Shown here in pieces: positions 1-5,026 of a stretch of DNA of 5,026 nucleotides (position 1 is its first letter; each line of letters opens with the position of its first letter). Location: the NCBI GenBank assembly GCA_904502045.1, contig CAJGEB010000072.1:1-5026 (forward strand). The letters run 5' to 3'. A program made the translations under genes and the position numbers. Below the pieces are notes generated by a model, which ran no database searches, was not told where the DNA came from, and saw nothing but the letters and a program-made list of their open reading frames with translations. The stretch is from an uncultured Oscillospiraceae bacterium (GTDB lineage: Bacteria; Bacillota; Clostridia; Oscillospirales; Ruminococcaceae).

Positions 1-205
1 GTATCTCATCAATATCGTCAGACAAGACAGCTCCGTGTTTGATTCCGAAAAGTTCTGCAGTTTCGGCGGAAATCTTAAGACGGGTACCGTCGCTCAAAAC
101 GGCTTTGACCGTCTTCTCGCTTACCGCCTCGGCAGAAATTACGCGAAGTCCTCTTCCTTGGGAGTCAATCCCTTCAGACAGAGGTGATGGCAGAGTGTAC
201 TTCAT
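1..205 (-). CDS. recX: RecX-family regulatory protein, N-terminal part (cut by window edge)
   Basis: RecX proteins bind RecA filaments and modulate, usually inhibit, their extension and activity in the cytoplasm. Only the first 68 residues are visible; the gene runs off the left edge, so the three-helix repeats that define the family are not seen. What is visible fits the RecX N-terminus: a short beta-rich segment (residues 31-48, KTVKAVLSDGTRLKIS), then a helix with LFGIKHGAVLSDDIDEI (52-68), resembling the usual 'leading to a Gly-Leu-Lys-x-Gly turn and an acidic Asp/Glu stretch' pattern of RecX. Position is the strongest support: it starts three bases after the recA stop, the classic recA-recX order. 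The ATG at 205..203 lacks a good Shine-Dalgarno sequence (only GAAGAA inside the recA end), so translation is probably coupled to recA. The first ~20 residues are poorly recognisable. The identity is inferred from context plus a partial N-terminus. Confidence 0.72.
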   Translation of the reverse strand, partial: MKYTLPSPLSEGIDSQGRGLRVISAEAVSEKTVKAVLSDGTRLKISAETAELFGIKHGAVLSDDIDEI

Positions 206-208
206 AAA

Positions 209-1315
209 TTATTCTTCGTCGTCTACTTCGGCGTCGATGGATACAGCCGCGGGAGCCTTCTTGGCGGGAAGGTTATTTCCCTGGAGCGCAGAGAAGTTTT
301 CGCGTACCTTGCGCTCTATCTCAGCAGTAAATTCGGGATTTTGAGTCATATAAATTTTTGTGTTATCGCGGCCTTGTCCGATTCTGTTACCCTCGTAGCT
401 GAACCAAGCTCCGCTCTTGTTGATGATGTCGAGCTTAACGGCAAGGTCAAGCAGCTCTCCGGTTTTGGAGATACCCTGACCGTACATAATGTCAAACTCC
501 GCCTCTTTGAAGGGGGGAGCCACCTTGTTTTTGGAAATCTTTACTTTGGTACGGTTTCCGACGACCTCTCCGCCGACCTTTATCTGCTCGATTCTGCGAA
601 CGTCAAGGCGTACCGAAGCGTAGAACTTGAGCGCGCGTCCGCCGGGAGTGGTTTCGGGGTTGCCGTACATTACTCCGACCTTTTCGCGCAGCTGATTTAT
701 AAATATCGCGACGCAGTTGGATTTGGAGATTATTCCCGTGAGCTTTCTCAAAGCCTGCGACATAAGTCTTGCCTGCAGTCCGACGTGGGAATCCCCCATA
801 AGTCCTTCAATTTCCGCCTTCGGAACCATAGCCGCAACAGAGTCTATTACGATAATGTCAATAGCTCCGGAACGCACCAGCGCTTCAGCTATTTCAAGAG
901 CCTGCTCACCCGTGTCGGGCTGAGAAATGAGCAAGGACTCGGTATCGACTCCGATATTTTTGGAGTATACGGGATCCAGCGCGTGCTCAACGTCGATAAA
1001 GGCAGCGAGTCCGCCCGCCTTCTGAGCCTCGGCTACTGCATGGAGCGCAACGGTAGTTTTACCCGAGCTTTCCGGACCGTATATCTCGATTATACGGCCG
1101 CGGGGGAGTCCGCCTATTCCGAGCGCCATATCCAAAGCTACCGAGCCGGTAGAGATGGAGTCTATGTTGAGGGTCTCGGTCTGTCCCAGACGCATTACAG
1201 CTCCTTTTCCGAATTGTTTTTCGATTTGTCCGAGTGCGGTTTCAAGAGCTTTTTTCTTTTCTTCCGTACTTGCGGGAGCGGTAAAGGGTTGTTGTTTTAT
1301 ATTTTTATCAGCCAT
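209..1315 (-). CDS. recA: Recombinase RecA
   Basis: RecA is the cytoplasmic ATP-dependent strand-exchange protein of homologous recombination and the co-protease that triggers LexA cleavage in the SOS response. The 368-residue product is full length for the family. Visible in order: an N-terminal polymerisation helix region (about 18-40, [18 protein letters not shown]), Walker A GPESSGKT at 80-87, catalytic Glu110 in DVEHALDP, Walker [10 protein letters not shown] at 154-162, loop L1 around [10 protein letters not shown] (170-179), and loop L2 with [21 protein letters not shown] (206-226), followed by the conserved [12 protein letters not shown]. The tail (about 345-368) is low in conservation and ends in acidic residues DAEVDDEE, as is usual. 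The start is fixed by a strong GGAGGT five bases upstream. All key residues appear intact. It is the first gene of a probable recA-recX operon, divergent from oadG. Confidence 0.99.
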   Translation of the reverse strand: MADKNIKQQPFTAPASTEEKKKALETALGQIEKQFGKGAVMRLGQTETLNIDSISTGSVALDMALGIGGLPRGRIIEIYGPESSGKTTVALHAVAEAQKAGGLAAFIDVEHALDPVYSKNIGVDTESLLISQPDTGEQALEIAEALVRSGAIDIIVIDSVAAMVPKAEIEGLMGDSHVGLQARLMSQALRKLTGIISKSNCVAIFINQLREKVGVMYGNPETTPGGRALKFYASVRLDVRRIEQIKVGGEVVGNRTKVKISKNKVAPPFKEAEFDIMYGQGISKTGELLDLAVKLDIINKSGAWFSYEGNRIGQGRDNTKIYMTQNPEFTAEIERKVRENFSALQGNNLPAKKAPAAVSIDAEVDDEE

Positions 1316-1320
1316 AAAAT

Positions 1321-1326
1321 ACCTCC
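1321..1326 (-). promoter_or_regulatory. Ribosome binding site of recA
   Basis: On the minus strand GGAGGT lies five bases before the recA ATG. It is a near-perfect Shine-Dalgarno sequence, decides the start codon, and suits a well-expressed protein. It contrasts with the downstream recX, which has no comparable site. Confidence 0.9.
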
Positions 1327-1368
1327 GATATGCATACTGATTTATATACTATTTAAATATCACTTTAC

Positions 1369-1397
1369 ATTATATATCTATTTTACTTTAAAATCAA
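1369..1397 (-). promoter_or_regulatory. Probable sigma-A promoter of recA
   Basis: Reading the minus strand, a -35 element TTGATT (1397..1392, four of six consensus bases) is separated by exactly 17 bases from a perfect -10 TATAAT (1374..1369). Transcription would begin near 1362, giving a leader of about 47 bases before the recA ATG. No CGAAC-N4-GTTCG type SOS box is recognisable around it. The position between divergent genes and the ideal spacing support the call; the surrounding DNA is AT-rich, so chance matches are possible. Confidence 0.72.
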
Positions 1398-1452
1398 CAA
1401 AAATAAAAGAGGAATCAATGAATTTTTCACGAATGTTTTAACAAAAAGGTAA

Positions 1453-1481
1453 TTGCTATTTTTGAAATGATGAGTTATAAT
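1453..1481 (+). promoter_or_regulatory. Probable sigma-A promoter of the oadG-oadB unit
   Basis: A -35 element TTGCTA (1453..1458, four of six consensus bases) is followed after 17 bases by a perfect -10 TATAAT (1476..1481). The start would be near 1488, so the oadG leader is only about 23 bases, just enough for the Shine-Dalgarno sequence AGGAG at 1499..1503. It points away from the recA promoter, with about 55 bases between the two -35 elements. No operator or riboswitch-like structure is visible in this short leader. Confidence 0.7.
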
Positions 1482-1510
1482 GGATTAGATAAACTTTTAG
1501 GAGTGGTTTT

Positions 1511-1888
1511 ATGGATTGGAAATTAGCCTTAAGCGTTACGCTTGTGGGTATAAGTATAGTATTTTTGGCGCTGATATGTCTTTGGCTTATCGTGCAGGGA
1601 ATAGGTGCGTTTATGAGTCGCGGCAAAAAAAGCGGCGGAGAAAAGAGCCTTGAGGTAAAGTTGGAGATTAAGGAAGAGCCTGCAACCGAAGAGGTAATCT
1701 TTGATGCGGGGAATAACGATGAAGAGGAGCTCGTTGCTGTAATAACTGCGGCGATAGCACAGTATGAGAGTGGCGGGTTTAAGATAAAGAGCATAGTGAG
1801 AAAGCGCGCGAAAAGAGTGGAAAAGAAGCGCAGTGCATGGGCTCTTGAGGGTATGAGAAGCGGAATCGAAAACAGATTTCGGGTATAA
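1511..1888 (+). CDS. oadG: Sodium-pump decarboxylase gamma subunit (OadG family)
   Basis: OadG-type gamma (delta in methylmalonyl-CoA decarboxylase) subunits anchor the soluble carboxyltransferase to the membrane beta subunit in Na+-translocating biotin-dependent decarboxylases. The 125-residue product has one hydrophobic N-terminal transmembrane segment (about 6-34, starting with LALSVTLVGISIVFLAL), a Lys/Gly then Glu-rich linker (36-71), the family signature EEELVAVITAAIAQ at 71-84, a very basic stretch (92-107), and a C-terminal SAWALEGMRSGIENR (108-122) that resembles the family's 'SxWxxxGR' end. AGGAG sits seven bases before the ATG. oadB follows after 27 bases, which supports co-transcription. 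Gamma subunits are poorly conserved and similar between oxaloacetate, methylmalonyl-CoA and glutaconyl-CoA enzymes, so the substrate cannot be told from this protein. Confidence 0.9.
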   Translation: MDWKLALSVTLVGISIVFLALICLWLIVQGIGAFMSRGKKSGGEKSLEVKLEIKEEPATEEVIFDAGNNDEEELVAVITAAIAQYESGGFKIKSIVRKRAKRVEKKRSAWALEGMRSGIENRFRV

Positions 1889-1915
1889 AACGGAAAGAAT
1901 GAGGAATGGGTTGCA

Positions 1916-3097
1916 ATGATTAAAGATTTTATAAATACCGTCGGTTCGCTGTTGGCGGATTCCGGTTTTGCCAATTTCACTTGGGGACAGCTGTTGATGA
2001 TACTTATTTCGTGCGTGCTGATGTATCTTGCGATAAAGAAGCAGTACGAGCCGCTTTTGCTTTTGCCGATAGCGTTCGGAATGTTGCTCACGAACCTTCC
2101 GATTGCGGACATATATCACCCTGATATTTTTATAAATTCTACGGGACACATTGACTGGAGTATGTTTGCTGAGGGAAAAGCAGGACTCGTTGACATTTTC
2201 TATCTGGGAATAAAGCTCGGAATCTTCCCGCCGCTGATATTTATAGGAGTCGGAGCTATGACCGATTTCGGTCCGCTTATCGCAAACCCCAAGAGTTTCC
2301 TTTTGGGAGCGGCGGCGCAGTTTGGAATTTTTGCGGCATTTATAGGTGCGCTTTTATTTGGATTTGATCCCAAAGTAGCTGGCTCAATAGGAATAATCGG
2401 TGGAGCAGACGGTCCGACTGCGATATACCTTGCATCAAAGCTTGCTCCGGACTATTTGGGAGCAATAGCGGTTGCAGCGTATTCATATATGGCGCTTGTT
2501 CCGATAATACAGCCGCCGATAATGAAGTTGCTCACTACCAAAAAAGAACGCAGTATAGTTATGGAACAGCTCAGACCTGTATCCAAGCTTGAAAAGATAT
2601 GCTTTCCGATAATAGTTATGATACTCGTTATCTGCTTGGTTCCCGACGTAGCACCGCTTATAGGATGCCTTATGCTCGGTAACCTGATGAAAGAGTCGGG
2701 AGTCGTAGAAAGACTTTCCAAGACGGTACAAAACGAGCTGATGAACATAGTTACCGTGTTGCTCGGAGTTTCGGTAGGATGCACAGCTACGGCAGAGAAC
2801 TTCTTGTCGGGTAAAACGCTGGGAATATTGGCTATGGGACTTGCGGCATTTGCTATTGCAACTGCATTCGGAGTGCTTTTCGGTAAGCTGATGTGCGTAA
2901 TAACCAAGGGTAAGATAAATCCGCTTATAGGAGCAGCGGGAGTATCTGCAGTACCGATGGCGGCGAGAGTGGTGCAGAAGGTGGGCCAGCAGGAGAATCC
3001 CGGCAACTTCCTTTTGATGCACGCGATGGGACCCAACGTAGCGGGAGTAATAGGCTCTGCGGTTGCGGCGGGAGTACTGCTCAGTATGCTTGGGTAA
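1916..3097 (+). CDS. oadB: Na+-translocating decarboxylase beta subunit (OadB/MmdB/GcdB family)
   Basis: The beta subunit is the multi-spanning membrane protein that decarboxylates carboxybiotin and exports Na+. The 393-residue product is full length for Firmicute members, which are shorter than the Klebsiella protein mainly in the segment after the second membrane helix. Visible blocks: [20 protein letters not shown] (41-60), [17 protein letters not shown] (109-125), [20 protein letters not shown] (159-178), [20 protein letters not shown] (182-201), [14 protein letters not shown] (260-273), [20 protein letters not shown] (334-353) and [19 protein letters not shown] (364-382). Asp165 in GGADGPT matches the essential membrane aspartate (Asp203) known from Klebsiella OadB. 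GAGGA ten bases upstream supports the start. It follows oadG closely and is ended by a hairpin terminator. The substrate (oxaloacetate, methylmalonyl-CoA or glutaconyl-CoA) is set by an alpha subunit that is not in this window. Confidence 0.95.
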   Translation: MIKDFINTVGSLLADSGFANFTWGQLLMILISCVLMYLAIKKQYEPLLLLPIAFGMLLTNLPIADIYHPDIFINSTGHIDWSMFAEGKAGLVDIFYLGIKLGIFPPLIFIGVGAMTDFGPLIANPKSFLLGAAAQFGIFAAFIGALLFGFDPKVAGSIGIIGGADGPTAIYLASKLAPDYLGAIAVAAYSYMALVPIIQPPIMKLLTTKKERSIVMEQLRPVSKLEKICFPIIVMILVICLVPDVAPLIGCLMLGNLMKESGVVERLSKTVQNELMNIVTVLLGVSVGCTATAENFLSGKTLGILAMGLAAFAIATAFGVLFGKLMCVITKGKINPLIGAAGVSAVPMAARVVQKVGQQENPGNFLLMHAMGPNVAGVIGSAVAAGVLLSMLG

Positions 3098-3108
3098 TAT
3101 AAAAAATG

Positions 3109-3150
3109 ACCTTCGGATCGAGAGATTGCCTTTGGATCCGAAGGTTTCTT
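3109..3150 (+). terminator. Intrinsic terminator after oadB
   Basis: A perfect 11-base-pair inverted repeat, ACCTTCGGATC (3109..3119) and GATCCGAAGGT (3135..3145), encloses a 15-base loop and begins 11 bases after the oadB stop. The plus-strand tail TTTCTT (3145..3150) is a short, interrupted T-run. On the opposite strand the same stem is followed by six T residues (plus-strand A-run 3101..3106), so the structure would be at least as good in the reverse direction. It ends the oadG-oadB unit, perhaps incompletely given the weak tail. Confidence 0.8.
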
Positions 3151-3171
3151 GTAAAGATGGAAAATGCGCTG

Positions 3172-3177
3172 AAAGGA
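3172..3177 (+). promoter_or_regulatory. Ribosome binding site of the helicase gene
   Basis: AAAGGA lies ten bases before the ATG at 3188. It favours this start over the in-frame ATG at 3197 (residue 4), from which it would be 19 bases away. The site is moderate in strength. Confidence 0.6.
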
Positions 3178-3187
3178 ACGTATCAAG

Positions 3188-5026
3188 ATGGCGGATATGA
3201 GAGAAGAGTACCTGGCGATAAGAAAAAGGATAATAGCTGAGAGCTTCGGCAGGCTTAACGATAAACAAAAAGAGGCGGTTATGCATATTGAAGGACCGTT
3301 GCTTATACTTGCGGGAGCGGGAAGCGGTAAGACTACCGTGCTTGTAAACAGAATAGCAAATATGGTGAGGTTCGGCTCTGCTTACAACAGCAAAAATATT
3401 CCTGCTTCGCTGGGAGAGAGGGAGCTTGCGCTCCTTAAAGATTACGAAAGAGAGGGTGGTAGTGTCGATGAGATAGTTCCGCTGCTTTGTGAAAGAGCGA
3501 TAAAGCCGTGGAATATTCTCGCGATAACCTTTACCAATAAGGCTGCGGGTGAGCTTAAGGAGAGACTTGAAAAAATGCTCGGAGAAGCGGGCAGGGACGT
3601 TAATGCGGCTACCTTTCACTCGATATGCGTGAGGATCCTCAGAAGAGAGATCGAGCGCCTTGGGTACGGCTCAAACTTCACGATATACGATTCGGACGAC
3701 TCCGAAAGGGTAATAAAAGCGTGCGTAAAGAAGCTTAATATGGACGAAAAGTTCATTACTCCGAGGGCTGCGCTGAGCGAGATAAGCAGGGCTAAGGACG
3801 CGATGATATCCCCGAAAGAGATGTTTGAGGGCGCGGCATCGGGAGATTTCAGAAAGAAAAATATAGCGAGAATATATGAGGAGTATGCTGCGCAGCTCAA
3901 AGAAGCAAATGCGGTGGACTTTGACGATATAATTATTTTGACGGTAAAGCTGTTTGGGGAGTTTCCCGATGTTCTGGAATACTACCGCAACAGATTCCGT
4001 TACATAATGGTTGACGAGTATCAGGATACCAACAGAGCACAGTACCTTTTTGTAAGTATGCTTGCGAAGGAGCATAAGAATATCTGCGTGGTCGGAGATG
4101 ACGACCAGAGTATATATAAATTCCGCGGCGCAAATATTGAGAATATTCTCAGCTTTGAGGAGCAGTTTGATAACGCAAAGGTAATACGTCTTGAGCAAAA
4201 TTACCGCAGTACGAAAACGATACTTGATGCGGCAAATGCGGTAATAGCCAACAATATCGAGCGTAAGGGTAAAACACTCTGGACTCAAAATGTAGACGGG
4301 GACAGAGTAACGGCATACAGAGCGCAGGATGAGCTTGCAGAGGCGCTTTTTGTAACGGAGGAGATAAAAAATAACGTGAGAAGCGGTGCAAGCTACAGAG
4401 ATCACGTTGTACTTTACCGTATGAACGCGCAGTCCAACACGATAGAGAAATGCCTCGTTAACCATTCGGTTCCTTACAAGATCGTCGGCGGACTTCGTTT
4501 CTTTGAGCGTAAGGAGATAAAGGATGCGATTGCGTATCTCAGCGTAATAAACAATTTGAAGGATAATCTGCGGCTGAAGAGAATAATCAACGAGCCCAAA
4601 AGAGGAATAGGCGATGCGACGGTAGCTGCGGCTGAGGAGATAGCACAGACGCTGGGACTCAGCTTATTTGAGGTAATAAGCGAGAGTGAGCGGTATGCTC
4701 CTATCTCAAAGAAAAGCGGTGCTCTGAAGCAGTTTGCCGATATGATGGGTGAGCTCGCGGAGCTTGCCGAAACGGTAACTCCCGACGTGCTGTTTGACGA
4801 AATGCTGGAACGCAGCGGATATATTATGTCGTTGCGCGCTCTTGGAGTTGAGGGCGAAACGAGGATAGAAAATATCAACGAGCTGAAGAGTAACATAATA
4901 AATTATATGAAGGAAAGTCCCGACGCTACCTTGGCGGGATTTTTGGAGGAGGCTGCGCTTTATACCGATCTTGACAGCTTGAGTACGGATGATGCGGTAA
5001 CGCTTATGACGATGCACTCGGCTAAA
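3188..5026 (+). CDS. pcrA: ATP-dependent DNA helicase PcrA/UvrD type (C-terminus beyond the window)
   Basis: PcrA/UvrD is a superfamily 1A 3'-5' DNA helicase acting in nucleotide excision repair, plasmid and fork maintenance, and removal of RecA filaments. The open frame runs 613 residues to the right edge without a stop; family members are usually about 720-780 residues. Visible motifs: Q motif LNDKQKEAV (23-31), Walker A AGAGSGKTT (42-50), Ia ILAITFTNKAAGELKERL (110-127), Ib ATFHSICVRILR (141-152), motif II VDEYQDTNRAQY (275-286), motif III VVGDDDQSIYKFRGA (301-315), motif IV RLEQNYRS (334-341), VPYKIVGGLRFFERKEIKD (428-446), and the beginning of motif V VTLMTMHSAK at the cut end. Compared with Bacillus PcrA, about 40 extra residues lie between motifs I and Ia (roughly 62-105). 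Motif VI and the C-terminal domain are not seen. The gene starts 37 bases after the terminator, with no strong promoter of its own. UvrD, PcrA and close paralogues cannot be fully separated here, but the match to PcrA is strong. Confidence 0.95.
   Translation, partial: MADMREEYLAIRKRIIAESFGRLNDKQKEAVMHIEGPLLILAGAGSGKTTVLVNRIANMVRFGSAYNSKNIPASLGERELALLKDYEREGGSVDEIVPLLCERAIKPWNILAITFTNKAAGELKERLEKMLGEAGRDVNAATFHSICVRILRREIERLGYGSNFTIYDSDDSERVIKACVKKLNMDEKFITPRAALSEISRAKDAMISPKEMFEGAASGDFRKKNIARIYEEYAAQLKEANAVDFDDIIILTVKLFGEFPDVLEYYRNRFRYIMVDEYQDTNRAQYLFVSMLAKEHKNICVVGDDDQSIYKFRGANIENILSFEEQFDNAKVIRLEQNYRSTKTILDAANAVIANNIERKGKTLWTQNVDGDRVTAYRAQDELAEALFVTEEIKNNVRSGASYRDHVVLYRMNAQSNTIEKCLVNHSVPYKIVGGLRFFERKEIKDAIAYLSVINNLKDNLRLKRIINEPKRGIGDATVAAAEEIAQTLGLSLFEVISESERYAPISKKSGALKQFADMMGELAELAETVTPDVLFDEMLERSGYIMSLRALGVEGETRIENINELKSNIINYMKESPDATLAGFLEEAALYTDLDSLSTDDAVTLMTMHSAK

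Noticed and set aside
39..344. A 101-codon plus-strand open frame across the recX start and recA end
   Set aside because: It is antisense to recA and the recX N-terminus and has no recognisable motif or ribosome binding site.
341..1441. A 366-codon open frame on the plus strand lying antisense to almost all of recA
   Set aside because: It mirrors recA, whose identity is certain. The translated protein is rich in Ser, Tyr, Arg and Leu with no recognisable domain, and no ribosome binding site precedes its start. It is a codon-bias shadow.
1430..1443. CGAATGTTTTAACA as a LexA/SOS box
   Set aside because: Only about half of the positions match the Gram-positive consensus, it is not palindromic, and it is upstream of the -35 element of recA.
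1456..2149. Overlapping minus-strand frames opposite oadG and the beginning of oadB
   Set aside because: Both oadG and oadB have family motifs, ribosome binding sites and a promoter on the plus strand; the minus-strand frames have none.
3126..3155. TTGCCT-18-TGTAAA as a promoter for the helicase gene
   Set aside because: Each element matches only four of six positions, spacing is suboptimal, and it overlaps the terminator stem; too weak to list as a feature.
2483..3619. A 378-codon minus-strand open frame spanning oadB, the terminator and the start of the helicase
   Set aside because: It covers two clearly recognised plus-strand genes and a terminator, and is full of Tyr, Arg, Ser and His from antisense codons, with no family resemblance.
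3671..4465. A 264-codon minus-strand open frame inside the helicase gene
   Set aside because: Antisense to conserved helicase motifs Ib to IV; apparent hydrophobic stretches come from antisense AT-rich codons, not from a membrane protein.

Overview
The window looks like an ordinary chromosomal segment from an anaerobic Firmicute, most likely a gut-type clostridium near the Oscillospiraceae/Ruminococcaceae. The evidence is a Firmicute-type RecA, a sodium-pump decarboxylase pair (OadG/OadB), a PcrA-type helicase with an extra segment between motifs I and Ia that I recall from clostridia of this group, and base composition that looks like the mid-40s percent GC by eye with heavy use of the AUA isoleucine codon. 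The taxonomic call is inference from protein character; no rRNA or other marker is present.

Layout: the left third is read on the minus strand. recA (1315..209) is followed after one in-frame codon by the start of recX (205..1, cut by the window edge). Both probably come from one promoter in the AT-rich divergent intergenic region 1316..1510. That region also holds an outward plus-strand promoter for oadG (1511..1888) and oadB (1916..3097), the membrane anchor and the Na+-translocating beta subunit of a biotin-dependent decarboxylase. This two-gene unit ends at a hairpin terminator at 3109..3150. Then comes a PcrA/UvrD-type superfamily 1 helicase (3188 to the right edge), visible for 613 residues up to motif V and missing its C-terminal part.

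Function: RecA and RecX form a strand-exchange enzyme and modulator pair, and PcrA is a repair/replication helicase that in other bacteria can strip RecA from DNA. The decarboxylase pair between them is unrelated in role: it would couple decarboxylation of an oxaloacetate- or acyl-CoA-type substrate to Na+ export. Its catalytic alpha subunit and biotin carrier are not in the window. I see no mobile elements, CRISPR arrays, RNA genes or obvious foreign islands, and nothing that I would call a new system. The points worth a second look are the recA-recX junction, the lack of a recognisable SOS box at recA, the decarboxylase pair without its partners, and the helicase insertion.
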